Positions 9,633 through 17,575 of a DNA stretch of 64,000 nucleotides are shown here, in pieces. The translations under genes were made by a program, and so were the position numbers. The first letter of the stretch is position 1. The number at the start of each line of letters is the position of its first letter. The notes under the pieces are model-generated. The model worked only from the letters and a program-made list of their open reading frames with translations, made no database searches and was not told the origin of the DNA. Origin of the DNA: Agromyces mediolanus (GTDB lineage: Bacteria > Actinomycetota > Actinomycetes > Actinomycetales > Microbacteriaceae); NCBI RefSeq assembly GCF_023715325.1, contig NZ_JAMBNX010000003.1, positions 310,001 through 374,000 of the forward strand, in the 5' to 3' direction.

Positions 9633-10211
9633 TCATCGCACGGCCAGCATCACGTCGACGACGGCATCGAGCACGAGATCGACCTGTGCCTCGCGGTAGC
9701 CACCACGCTGCGGGCGGAACGTCACCGTGCGGACGTCGTCGACCGAGATGGGCCAACCGTCGCGGAAGTACCGGGTCAGCTTGTCGGCGAATCGATCGAC
9801 GTCCTCGACGCGGTACCCGGTGACGAGCGGGTTCACCCGCTCGAAGCGGTGGTGCTCCGGGCGACCGAGCCGGTTCGCGATCACCTGCGCCGTCGTCCGC
9901 GCCTCGCGCAACCAGGCCTCCTGGCCGTAGAGCAGGGCCGAGGTGCGGCGCTCCTGCGCCGCGAACGCGTCCTCCAGCCGTTCGAGCGCGGCATCCACGT
10001 GATCGGTCGAGTACCCGCGCTTCTGCATGCCGAAGGCCGTCAGGCGGATCGACTCCGCCGTGATCGTCTGATCCCCGGGCGCCGGGGTTCCGTCGTAGGC
10101 GCGGCGCGCCACCCTCAGGAACTCGTCGACCTCACCGGTGTGGTACCCCAACTTGGGCTTTCGTGCGCGCGGAAAGGGAGAAGACACCGCTCCAGTATTG
10201 CGCACGCTCAT
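9633..10211 (-). CDS. Short DivIVA-domain protein
   Basis: 192 aa from the ATG at 10211, which overlaps the cdsA stop (ATGA). It contains repeated DivIVA-like N-terminal motifs: GYHTGEVDEFLRVARRAY near residue 23, RGYSTDHVDAALERLEDAF near 65, GYRVEDVDRFADKL near 133 and GYREAQVDLVLDAVVDVM near the C-terminus. Each has the G-Y-x-x-x-x-V-D signature, so the protein appears to be four DivIVA/DUF3887-like helical modules rather than one domain plus coiled coil. Proteins of this type often follow cdsA in Micrococcales. The function is inferred as division- or growth-associated. Confidence 0.8.
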   Translation of the reverse strand: MSVRNTGAVSSPFPRARKPKLGYHTGEVDEFLRVARRAYDGTPAPGDQTITAESIRLTAFGMQKRGYSTDHVDAALERLEDAFAAQERRTSALLYGQEAWLREARTTAQVIANRLGRPEHHRFERVNPLVTGYRVEDVDRFADKLTRYFRDGWPISVDDVRTVTFRPQRGGYREAQVDLVLDAVVDVMLAVR

Positions 10212-11224
10212 CCGAAGAGCTGGAAGGCCACGAAGGCAACTGCGGCTGAGGGCAGGATCGAGTCGAGTCGGTCGAGGAACCCGCCGTGCCCCGGCAACCA
10301 GGAACTCATGTCCTTGATGCCGAGATCCCGCTTGACGAGCGATTCGGCGAGATCGCCGAGGGTCGCGGTGAGCAGCACCGCGGCACCGAAGATCAGCCCG
10401 AACCACCACGTGTTGTCGAGCATGAACACCGACAGCAGCACCCCGGCAACGAGACTCGCGAGCGCGCCGCCGGCGAAACCCTCCCACGTCTTCTTCGGGC
10501 TGATCACGGGGGCCATCGGATGCTTTCCGAAGAGCAGCCCGGAGACGTAGGCACCGGTGTCGGCGCCGACCGCGATGATGATGAACGCGAGGGTCCACCA
10601 CTGTCCGCCGTCCGCCGCCGTGAGCACCACCGCGAACGAGGCGAGGAACGTGACGTAGCCCTGCACGAACGCCCCCGCGGCGAGATCACGGAGCAGCCCC
10701 CGCGAGCCGGCGACGGCCTTCGGCACGGCCTGCTCGATGATCCGCCAGAGCGACACCAGCAGGATGCCGCCGGGCACCGCGAGCAGCTGCCCCCCTGGAC
10801 CGCCGTAGTAGGCGATCGGTACGGCGACCACCGCGGCGATGACGGTGGGAATGCGGGGCACCAGGTACGAGCCCTTGCGCAGCGCTTGCGCCAGCTCGTA
10901 GCTGGCAAAGCCCGCCACGAGCACGGCGAAGAGCATGAAGAGCTCTTTCAGGAAGAGCAGGCTGAGCAGCAGGGCGCCGCCGAAGACGACCCCGATCAGC
11001 ACCGCCAGGATCAGATTCCGACCGGTGCGCGCCTGAATGCGCTCCTGCGCCTGATCGAACTGCGCCTTGCCCGCTTCGAACTGCCGCTCCAGGTCGGCCT
11101 TCCTCGCCCCGAGCTGCCGCTCGAGACCAGCCTTCCGGGCCTGCACCTGAGCACGGAACTCACCGCGCGACGCGGGCTCCTGCTCTGATCCCCCGCCGCG
11201 CTCCTCCTCGGGAACGCCCGACAT
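10208..11224 (-). CDS. cdsA: Phosphatidate cytidylyltransferase
   Basis: 338 aa integral membrane enzyme making CDP-diacylglycerol from phosphatidate and CTP, the branch point of phospholipid synthesis. The CdsA signature lies near the C-terminus (ATLGDLAESLVKRDLGIKD, then PGHGGFLDRLDS). Eight or so TM helices start at about residue 70. The first 65 residues form a soluble, charged helix with three near-repeats built on ARKAxLERQ, longer than in E. coli CdsA. It lies 9 bp after frr and overlaps the short DivIVA gene, so the three are probably one operon. Confidence 0.93.
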   Translation of the reverse strand: MSGVPEEERGGGSEQEPASRGEFRAQVQARKAGLERQLGARKADLERQFEAGKAQFDQAQERIQARTGRNLILAVLIGVVFGGALLLSLLFLKELFMLFAVLVAGFASYELAQALRKGSYLVPRIPTVIAAVVAVPIAYYGGPGGQLLAVPGGILLVSLWRIIEQAVPKAVAGSRGLLRDLAAGAFVQGYVTFLASFAVVLTAADGGQWWTLAFIIIAVGADTGAYVSGLLFGKHPMAPVISPKKTWEGFAGGALASLVAGVLLSVFMLDNTWWFGLIFGAAVLLTATLGDLAESLVKRDLGIKDMSSWLPGHGGFLDRLDSILPSAAVAFVAFQLFG

Positions 11225-11233
11225 CCGCTGGCC

Positions 11234-11788
11234 TCAGACCTCGAGGAGTTCGGCTTCCTTGCGCTTCAGCGCCTCGTCGATCTGGTCGACGTGCGCCTTG
11301 GTCACCTGTTCGAGCTCCTTCTCACCGCGAGCCACCTCGTCGTCGCCGACCTCGCCCTTGAGCGAGTCGAGGTCGTCCTTCGCCTTCCGGCGGACGTTGC
11401 GCACCGAGACGCGGGCGTCCTCCGCCTTCGACCGCACGATCTTCACGAACTCCTTGCGGCGCTCCTCGGTGAGCTCGGGGAGGGTCACCCGGATGATGTT
11501 GCCGTCGTTGCTCGGGTTGGCCCCGAGGTTCGGCGTATCGCGGATGGCCTGCTCGATGTCCTTCATCGCCCCCTTGTCGTACGGCGTCACGACGAGCGTG
11601 CGCGCCTCGGGGTTGGCGAGGGACGCCAGCTGCGCGAGCGGGGTGGGCGTGCCGTAGTAGCTCACCATGATCTTCTGGAAGAGCTGCGGGTTCGCACGAC
11701 CAGTGCGGACCGTGGCGAAATCTTCCTTTGCCGCCTCGACGGCCTTCTGCATGCGCACACCGGCGTCGGAAAGTACATCCGCGATCAC
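11234..11788 (-). CDS. frr: Ribosome recycling factor
   Basis: 184 aa, standard length. It splits post-termination ribosomes together with EF-G. The family core is clear: [33 protein letters not shown], then [27 protein letters not shown]. The start is GTG with AGGAG 8 nt upstream. It lies 35 bp after pyrH and 9 bp before cdsA, the usual actinobacterial order rpsB-tsf-pyrH-frr-cdsA. Confidence 0.97.
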   Translation of the reverse strand: MIADVLSDAGVRMQKAVEAAKEDFATVRTGRANPQLFQKIMVSYYGTPTPLAQLASLANPEARTLVVTPYDKGAMKDIEQAIRDTPNLGANPSNDGNIIRVTLPELTEERRKEFVKIVRSKAEDARVSVRNVRRKAKDDLDSLKGEVGDDEVARGEKELEQVTKAHVDQIDEALKRKEAELLEV

Positions 11789-11817
11789 GTCGAACTCCTT
11801 ACGGTTCTAAGCCTCTG

Positions 11818-11835
11818 GTCAGTCTATCGACTGAC
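11818..11835 (-). promoter_or_regulatory. Hairpin and possible -10 at the pyrH/frr junction
   Basis: GTCAGTC/GACTGAC stem with a 4-nt loop spanning the pyrH TAG. The minus-strand sequence contains TAGACT (11826 to 11821), which could be the -10 of a promoter for frr. There is no T-tract, so it is unlikely to be a strong terminator. Confidence 0.35.
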
Positions 11836-12561
11836 GGGTTCCACGCCGTTCGCCACGACGGTGCCGAGGTCGGCGCCGAGGATGGCCGCGGTCACGTTGC
11901 CGGCCGGCTCCATGCCGAACACCTGCATCGGCATGCCGTTGTCCATGCACAGGCTGAAGGCGGTCGAGTCGACGACCTTCAGGCCGCGCTGCAGCGCTTC
12001 CTGGTAGCTGATCCGATCGATCTTGTGGGCGTCCGGGTTCGTCCTGGGGTCGTCGGAGTAGACCCCGTCGACGCCGTTCTTCGCCACGAGCACGACGTCG
12101 GCGCCGATCTCGAGCGCACGCTGCGCGGCGACCGTGTCGGTGGAGAAGTACGGCAGCCCGGCCCCCGCACCGAAGATGACGACGCGGCCCTTCTCGAGGT
12201 GCCGTTCGGCGCGGCGCGGGATGTACGGCTCGGCGACCTGCGTCATCTCGATCGCGGACTGCACCCGCGTCTCGGCGCCGGCCTGCTCGAGGAAGTCCTG
12301 CAGCGCGAGCGAGTTCATGACGGTGCCGAGCATGCCCATGTAGTCCGCGCGGCCGCGGTCCATGCCGCGCTGGCTGAGCTCGGCGCCGCGGAAGAAGTTG
12401 CCTCCGCCGACGACGATCGCGATCTCGACGGTGCGCGCGGCATCCGCGATCTCACGGGCGATCTGGCTGACGACGTCGGGATTGACGCCGAGGGCGCCAC
12501 CTCCGAACGACTCGCCGGAGAGCTTGAGGAGGACCCTGCGTCGCGTGGGGGTCTCGGTCAT
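11824..12561 (-). CDS. pyrH: UMP kinase
   Basis: 245 aa, amino-acid-kinase fold; phosphorylates UMP to UDP in pyrimidine nucleotide synthesis. Visible motifs are [14 protein letters not shown] (phosphate loop), [12 protein letters not shown], and the nucleotide/effector region [22 protein letters not shown]-like segment near residue 160-180. AAGGAA lies upstream of the ATG. A strong terminator separates it from tsf, so it probably has its own promoter in the 150-bp gap. Confidence 0.97.
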   Translation of the reverse strand: MTETPTRRRVLLKLSGESFGGGALGVNPDVVSQIAREIADAARTVEIAIVVGGGNFFRGAELSQRGMDRGRADYMGMLGTVMNSLALQDFLEQAGAETRVQSAIEMTQVAEPYIPRRAERHLEKGRVVIFGAGAGLPYFSTDTVAAQRALEIGADVVLVAKNGVDGVYSDDPRTNPDAHKIDRISYQEALQRGLKVVDSTAFSLCMDNGMPMQVFGMEPAGNVTAAILGADLGTVVANGVEPVSR

Positions 12562-12710
12562 GGATGTCGGTTCCTTCCCGCTCGTCTGAGTTCAAACTAG
12601 TGCGTCCGCAACGCGGCGGAGCCGTGCGGCGCCTGAGAATCCCGCCCGACGAGGAGGGCAGGGCAGGCGCGGTCGCCCAGGGGGCGAGTGCGCGCCGATC
12701 GCGCGCACAG

Positions 12711-12745
12711 AAAAGGAGTCCGGATCGACGAGCGATCCGGACTCC
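12711..12745 (-). terminator. Rho-independent terminator of tsf
   Basis: Perfect 13-bp stem (12715-12727 with 12733-12745) and 5-nt loop, followed on the minus strand by TTTTC. It lies 13 bp after the tsf stop and separates rpsB-tsf from pyrH. Confidence 0.85.
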
Positions 12746-12757
12746 TCCTCATCGGCG

Positions 12758-13582
12758 TTACGCCGTGGCCTTGAACCGGGCGAAGCCGGTCACGGTGAGG
12801 CCGGCATCGTCGAGCACCTTCTTCACCTGCTGCTTGTTGTCGCGGGCGTAGTCCTGCTCGAGCAGGGCGACCTGCTTGAAGAACGCGGTGAGACGACCCT
12901 CGACGATCTTCGGCAGGGCGGCCTCGGGCTTGCCCTCGTTGCGGCTGATCTCGGTGACGAGCTCGCGCTCCTTCTCGACGATGTCGGCCGGGACCTCGTC
13001 ACGCGAGAGGTACGTCGGGTCGAACATCGCGATGTGCTGCGCGATCGCCCGCGCCGTCTCGGCGTCGCCACCCGTGTAGGCGACGAGGACGCCGATCTGC
13101 GGCGGGAGGTCCTTCGAGGTCTTGTGCAGGTAGACCCCGAACTGGTCGCCGCTCAGGGTGACGACCTTCGAGAGCTCGACCTTCTCGCCGAGGATGGCAG
13201 CCTGCTCGTCGATGACCTCGCCGACGGTCTTGCCGTCGACGGGGGCCGCGAGCGCGGAGGCCACGTCGGTGGCGCCGGCCGCGGCGACCGCGTCGAGCAC
13301 CTGGTCGGCGAGGGCGATGAACTTGTCGTTCTTCGCGACGAAGTCCGTCTCGCAGGCGAGCTGGATCATCGTGTAGCCGGCGGCCGACTCCTTCGCCGCG
13401 ACGAGACCTTCGCTCGTCGAGCGGTCGGCGCGCTTGGCGTTGCCCTTGGCACCCTTCAGGCGCAGGATCTCGGTGGCCTTCTCGAGGTCGCCACCGGCCT
13501 CCTCGAGCGCCTTCTTGGTGTCGACCATGCCCGTGCCGAGCTGCTCGCGCAGGGCCTTGATGTCAGCGATGCTGATTGCCAT
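12758..13582 (-). CDS. tsf: Elongation factor Ts
   Basis: 274 aa; nucleotide-exchange factor for EF-Tu. The N-terminal UBA-like module (ADIKALREQLGTGMVDTKKA) and the core (AGYTMIQLACETDFVAKNDKF) are intact. Length is normal for Actinobacteria, with one core subdomain and a C-terminal helical part (EGRLTAFFKQVALLEQDYARD). It lies 23 bp after rpsB with GAAGGAG upstream, so it is cotranscribed with it; a strong terminator follows. Confidence 0.97.
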   Translation of the reverse strand: MAISIADIKALREQLGTGMVDTKKALEEAGGDLEKATEILRLKGAKGNAKRADRSTSEGLVAAKESAAGYTMIQLACETDFVAKNDKFIALADQVLDAVAAAGATDVASALAAPVDGKTVGEVIDEQAAILGEKVELSKVVTLSGDQFGVYLHKTSKDLPPQIGVLVAYTGGDAETARAIAQHIAMFDPTYLSRDEVPADIVEKERELVTEISRNEGKPEAALPKIVEGRLTAFFKQVALLEQDYARDNKQQVKKVLDDAGLTVTGFARFKATA

Positions 13583-13605
13583 GTCTGGCTGTCTCCTTCG
13601 GGGAC

Positions 13606-14517
13606 TTATTCGGCGGGGGTTGCGGCGGCGGCCGCGCCCTCGGCGTCGGCCTCGGACTCGGTCGCGGCGATCTCGGTCGCGGCCTCGTCGACGACCTCGG
13701 CGGCCTCAGCCTTGGCCTCGGCCTCGGTCTCGACGGCCTTCTCGGTCGCGGCGCCCTGCTGCAGGAGCTCCTGCTCCCACTCGGCGAGCGGCTCGACGGC
13801 GGAGACGTTGCCGCTCTCCTCGGGCTTCTGGTGGCGCTCGATGAGGCCCTCGGCGGCGGCGTCGGCGATGATGCGGGTGAGCAGGCTCACCGAGCGGATC
13901 GCGTCGTCGTTGCCCGGGATCGGGTACTGCACCTCGTCGGGGTCGCAGTTCGTGTCGAGGATGCCGATGACGGGGATGCCGAGCTTCTTCGCCTCGTCGA
14001 TCGCGAGGTGCTCCTTCTTGGTGTCCACGACCCAGAGCGCCGACGGCGTCTTCGAGAGGTTGCGGATGCCGCCGAGCGACTTGTGCAGCTTGTCGAGCTC
14101 GCGCTTCTTGAGCAGCAGCTCCTTCTTCGTGAAGCCCGAGGTGGTGCCCTCGTAGTCGAGCTCCTCGAGCTCCTTCATGCGGGCGAGGCGCTTCGACACC
14201 GTGGTGAAGTTGGTGAGGAGACCGCCGAGCCAGCGCTGGTTCACGTAGGGCTGGCCGACGCGGGTCGCCTGCTCGGCGATGGACTCCTGCGCCTGCTTCT
14301 TCGTGCCGACGAAGAGGACGGTGCCGCCGTGGGCGACCGTCTCGCGGACGAAGTCGTACGCCTTGTCGATGTAGGCGAGCGACTGCTGCAGGTCGATGAT
14401 GTAGATGCCCGAGCGCTCGGTGAAGATGAAGCGCTTCATCTTCGGGTTCCAGCGGCGGGTCTGGTGCCCGAAGTGCACGCCGCTGTCGAGCAGCTGGCGA
14501 ATGGTGACGACGGCCAT
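13606..14517 (-). CDS. rpsB: 30S ribosomal protein S2
   Basis: 303 aa from the ATG at 14517 (AAGGAG at 6-9 nt; [19 protein letters not shown] is the usual start). The S2 core is complete to about residue 250. A 45-residue tail made almost only of Ala, Glu, Thr and Val follows, a common feature of actinobacterial S2. First gene of rpsB-tsf. The 355 bp upstream hold its leader and promoter. Confidence 0.97.
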   Translation of the reverse strand: MAVVTIRQLLDSGVHFGHQTRRWNPKMKRFIFTERSGIYIIDLQQSLAYIDKAYDFVRETVAHGGTVLFVGTKKQAQESIAEQATRVGQPYVNQRWLGGLLTNFTTVSKRLARMKELEELDYEGTTSGFTKKELLLKKRELDKLHKSLGGIRNLSKTPSALWVVDTKKEHLAIDEAKKLGIPVIGILDTNCDPDEVQYPIPGNDDAIRSVSLLTRIIADAAAEGLIERHQKPEESGNVSAVEPLAEWEQELLQQGAATEKAVETEAEAKAEAAEVVDEAATEIAATESEADAEGAAAAATPAE

Positions 14518-14872
14518 GAGCCGTTCTCCTTCTGTTCTCAGTTGTACGCTGCCGGCCGGCGGCCGGAAGCCCTGGTGCCCGGCGCGATCCCGCCGTTCCG
14601 GCGAATCGCTGCGGGCAGCGGTTCGCGGTGGTTTGGACTGAGTGGGATCGGCGGCCGAATGGGCACGCGGAGTCACCTCGACATGCGAGGTGCGGGTTCA
14701 CTCTACCAGTTCACCGCCCGCTCGCCGTCCGGCACCGCACCGGGCGCGGTCGGGCACCGGCCCGGTCGGCTCCAGCGGACGCCCCGTCCTCCACACCCGT
14801 CGCACGGTCGCGCGATCGCACCGATCGCGCGCACCGGCCCCGGGACGCGGCGACGCACGCGAGGGTGAAGGG
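14518..14872. other. Non-coding gap between divergent rpsB and the LytM-like gene
   Basis: Contains the rpsB ribosome-binding site, a GC-rich inverted repeat near 14552-14568, a 7-bp-stem hairpin at 14674-14692 (CACCTCG/CGAGGTG), and a weak -10-like TAGAGT on the minus strand (14705 to 14700). If that box is real, the hairpin lies at the very 5' end of the rpsB mRNA, about 185 nt before the start codon. No convincing -35 and no small ORF were found. Confidence 0.3.
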
Positions 14873-15496
14873 ATGACGCGCCCACTGCTCCGACGCTTCG
14901 CCCCGTCGCTCCTCCTGAGCGTCGTGCTGCTCGCCCCGTTCGCCGTGCCCGCTCAGGCCACCCCCGCTCGCGTGGCGCCCGCCCAGGCCGCCCCCGCTCG
15001 CGTGGCGCCCACCCAGGCCACCCCCGCTCGCGTGGCGCCCACCCAGGCCACCCCCGCTCGCGTGGCGCCCGCCCAGCCGGCCGGCGAAGCACGGTGGGGC
15101 TGGCCGGTCGGCCCGCCTGTGGCCGTCGTCGAGCCGTACCGGGCGCCGCCCACCCCGTACGCCCCCGGACATCGCGGCATCGATCTCGCCGCATCGTCCG
15201 GCGCCCCGGTGCTCGCCCCGGCGAGCGGAACGGTCAGCTTCTCCGGACCGGTCGCCGGGCGCCCACTCGTCGCCATCGATCACGGCGACGGGTACGTGAG
15301 CGCGATCGAGCCGGTGTCGGGCCTCGTCGAGGTGGGGGCGGTGGTGGAGCCCGGCGCACCGCTCGGGCAGGTCGCCCTCGGCGGGCACTGCGACGGGCGG
15401 TGCGTTCATTTCGGGGTGCGACTGCACGGCGAGTACGTCTCACCGATGCTCCTGCTCGACTCGGTGCCCCGCGCCGTGCTGCTCCCGCTCGACTGA
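14873..15496 (+). CDS. Secreted LytM/M23-domain protein with tandem repeats, probably non-catalytic
   Basis: 207 aa from the ATG at 14873. A signal peptide (LLLSVVLLAPFAVPAQA, about residues 12-28) is followed by four 10-residue repeats (consensus TQATPARVAP) and then a LytM domain of about 115 residues. The first zinc motif HxxxD is present (HRGIDLA), but the usual HxH reads C-V-H in GRCVHFGVR, so one expected zinc/catalytic His is lost. It may bind or regulate wall enzymes, as EnvC-type LytM factors do, rather than cut peptidoglycan. It is monocistronic, convergent with xerC. Confidence 0.82.
   Translation: MTRPLLRRFAPSLLLSVVLLAPFAVPAQATPARVAPAQAAPARVAPTQATPARVAPTQATPARVAPAQPAGEARWGWPVGPPVAVVEPYRAPPTPYAPGHRGIDLAASSGAPVLAPASGTVSFSGPVAGRPLVAIDHGDGYVSAIEPVSGLVEVGAVVEPGAPLGQVALGGHCDGRCVHFGVRLHGEYVSPMLLLDSVPRAVLLPLD
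14951..15070 (+). repeat. Four tandem 30-bp units in the LytM-like gene
   Basis: Units at 14951-14980, 14981-15010, 15011-15040 and 15041-15070, differing at only a few positions; the last two are nearly identical. They encode the 10-residue linker repeats after the signal peptide. The copy number is likely to vary between strains. Confidence 0.9.
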
Positions 15497-15536
15497 GCCC
15501 GCCTTGTGAGTGCGCCCTCCGCGTGGCTGCGCCCCG

Positions 15537-16604
15537 TCAAGCCCGAGGGTGGGCGGTGCGGTAGCTCTGCTTCAGCCGCTCGGCCGAGACGTGCGTGTAG
15601 ATCTGGGTCGTACCGAGGCTGGCGTGCCCGAGGAACTCCTGCACCGCCCGCAGCTCGGCGCCGCCGTCGAGCAGGTGCGTCGCCGCCGTGTGGCGGAGGG
15701 CGTGCGGTCCGGCGGGCCCCCCGCCGGGAATCTCGGCGAGGAGGCCTGCGACGAGGCGGTGCACGCTGCGAGGATTCAACCGGCCCCCTCGAGCCCCGAG
15801 GAACACCGCGTGGCCCGGCCTCGAGGAACTGCCCCCATTCGACGGGCGTGCCGCGGTCGATGATCCCCCAGCGGAGGGGCTCCCTCCAGCCGCCGCGCGC
15901 GCGAGCAGCACGGGCCGCCCGAGATCGAGATACCGGTCGAGCGCGCGCGCCGCCGGCGCCCCGTAGGGCACCACGCGCTCCTTCGACCCTTTGCCGAGCA
16001 CGCGCACCGTGCGAGCCGACCGGTCGAGATCGTCGACGTCGAGCCCGACGAGTTCGGAGACGCGGAGCGCCGCCGCATAGAGGAGTTCGACGACCGCGTG
16101 ATCCCGGAGGGCGTTCGGCTCGCCGGTGGCGGCGGCGGCCTCCAGATCGCCGAGCAGCCCTTCGGCGGCCTCACGGGTCAGCACCCGCGGTAGCGTGCGC
16201 TGCGCCTTCGGCGCCCGGAGCCGTGCACCGGCATCGCTCGCGGCGCGCCCGCTCGTGGCGAGCCAGGCGGCGAAACCACGGGCGGTCGCCGCCCGCCTCG
16301 CGAGCGTCGCCCGGGCGAGGCCGCGTTGGTCGGCGTCCCAGAGCCAATCGCGGAGCAGTGCGAGATCGAGCTCGGCAGCGGGCCCGGCGGCAGCGTTCGC
16401 GAGCGGCGCCCTCGCTGGGTCCCGGGTGCGCGTGGACGGGACCGCCGCCGGCGAACCGGCCTCGACGCCACCGCGCGAATCCGCGAAACCGGCGAGATCG
16501 GCGAGATCGGCCGCGTAGGCCGCGACCGTGTGCGCCGAGTACCGGCGCTCGTCACGGACGTGTGCGAGGTAGTCGTCGATCGCGGCTTCCAACGGGCTGG
16601 CCAC
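15537..16604 (-). CDS. xerC: Tyrosine recombinase XerC
   Basis: 355 aa; site-specific recombinase that resolves chromosome dimers at dif with XerD. The catalytic set is visible: Arg in AALRVSELVGL, Lys in GKGSKERVVP, HxxR in HALRHTAATH, His in LGHASLGTTQ and Tyr in IYTHVSAERL. It is about 50 residues longer than typical XerC because of two low-complexity insertions: about residues 45-72 in the SAM-like N-terminal domain, and a Ser/Gly-rich loop (about 250-272) in the catalytic domain. It lies 2 bp after the phosphodiesterase gene; XerC is assigned by context with dprA. Confidence 0.88.
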   Translation of the reverse strand: MASPLEAAIDDYLAHVRDERRYSAHTVAAYAADLADLAGFADSRGGVEAGSPAAVPSTRTRDPARAPLANAAAGPAAELDLALLRDWLWDADQRGLARATLARRAATARGFAAWLATSGRAASDAGARLRAPKAQRTLPRVLTREAAEGLLGDLEAAAATGEPNALRDHAVVELLYAAALRVSELVGLDVDDLDRSARTVRVLGKGSKERVVPYGAPAARALDRYLDLGRPVLLARAAAGGSPSAGGSSTAARPSNGGSSSRPGHAVFLGARGGRLNPRSVHRLVAGLLAEIPGGGPAGPHALRHTAATHLLDGGAELRAVQEFLGHASLGTTQIYTHVSAERLKQSYRTAHPRA

Positions 16605-16606
16605 GG

Positions 16607-17503
16607 TCAGAACCCCCGCTTGCGCGAGAAGCGCTCGAGCCTCGCCAGCGGGTCGAGCCCCGACAGCTCGTCGACGAACCGCCCGTCGAAGCGCGAGATC
16701 ACCTCGCTCGGCCCGAGCGGCGCCACGGAGACCAGATGCCCCTGGTCGAAGAGCTGCACCAGCGAGAACGAGCGCCCTCCGTCGACCCCGTGCAGTTCGC
16801 GCGGCGGGGCGCTGACATCGAGCGTGTAGGCGGTAGCGCCGGCGATCGAGACCGGGACGCCCACGAAGCTCCCTGCGCTCGGATAGTGCAGGTGCCCACC
16901 GAGGATCAATCGGACGTCGCTCCCCCGCAGTACCTCCGCGAGTCGCTCCTGGCCCTGCAGCTCGAGCACGTCCATCACCGCGATCGGCGTCGGGATCGGC
17001 GCGTGATGCACGGCCAGCACAGTGCCCTTCGGCGCAGGCGTGGCGAGCACGCTCGCCAGCCAGGTGGCGCGCTCCTCGTCGACCGCTCCGTGGTGCCAGC
17101 CGGGCACCGAGACATCGAAGGAGATGAGCCGCACCCCTCCGACTTCGGCCACCCGGTGCAGCGGCGCGCCCTCGTGCGGTCGGCCGAGCAGTTCAGCCGC
17201 GAACGGTGCGCGCTCGTCATGGTTGCCCATCACCCACAGCAGCTCGGCCTGCGCGCGCGCCGCGAGCGGCTCCAGCGCCGCCCGCGCCAGACGATAGGCA
17301 TCGGGCTCGCCGAGGTCGGCGATGTCGCCGGTGACGACGATCGCATCGAGGACGGTGCCGAGCCGATCGAGCTGCTCGACCGCCTGGTCGAGCGCACGAA
17401 CCGTGTCGGCCGCGCCGCCGAGCGGCGCCCCGCCCGCCAGCAGGTGGGTGTCACTCAGATGTGCGATCGTCGTTTGCGCCGCCGGGTATCTGCCGAGTTG
17501 CAT
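16607..17503 (-). CDS. Metallophosphoesterase (CpdA-like class III phosphodiesterase)
   Basis: 298 aa from the ATG at 17503 (GGGAGG 4-9 nt upstream), preferred to a GTG/ATG 13 codons earlier. All five metal-binding motifs of the calcineurin-like family are present: HLSDTHL, VVTGDIADLG, MGNHDERAPF, AVHHAPIP and GGHLHYPS. This set matches class III cyclic-nucleotide phosphodiesterases, so 3',5'-cAMP hydrolysis is possible; substrate range is unproven. It sits between dprA and xerC, 72 bp after dprA. Confidence 0.88.
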   Translation of the reverse strand: MQLGRYPAAQTTIAHLSDTHLLAGGAPLGGAADTVRALDQAVEQLDRLGTVLDAIVVTGDIADLGEPDAYRLARAALEPLAARAQAELLWVMGNHDERAPFAAELLGRPHEGAPLHRVAEVGGVRLISFDVSVPGWHHGAVDEERATWLASVLATPAPKGTVLAVHHAPIPTPIAVMDVLELQGQERLAEVLRGSDVRLILGGHLHYPSAGSFVGVPVSIAGATAYTLDVSAPPRELHGVDGGRSFSLVQLFDQGHLVSVAPLGPSEVISRFDGRFVDELSGLDPLARLERFSRKRGF

Positions 17504-17575
17504 CCGTCCTCCCGGGCACAGCCTACGGCGGACCTCGGTCACCGCGGACTGCTGCTCCGGCGTGGTCGAGCCTCG

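Noticed and set aside
14951-15070. Repeats as a CRISPR array
   Set aside because: Units are directly adjacent without spacers and encode an in-frame linker.
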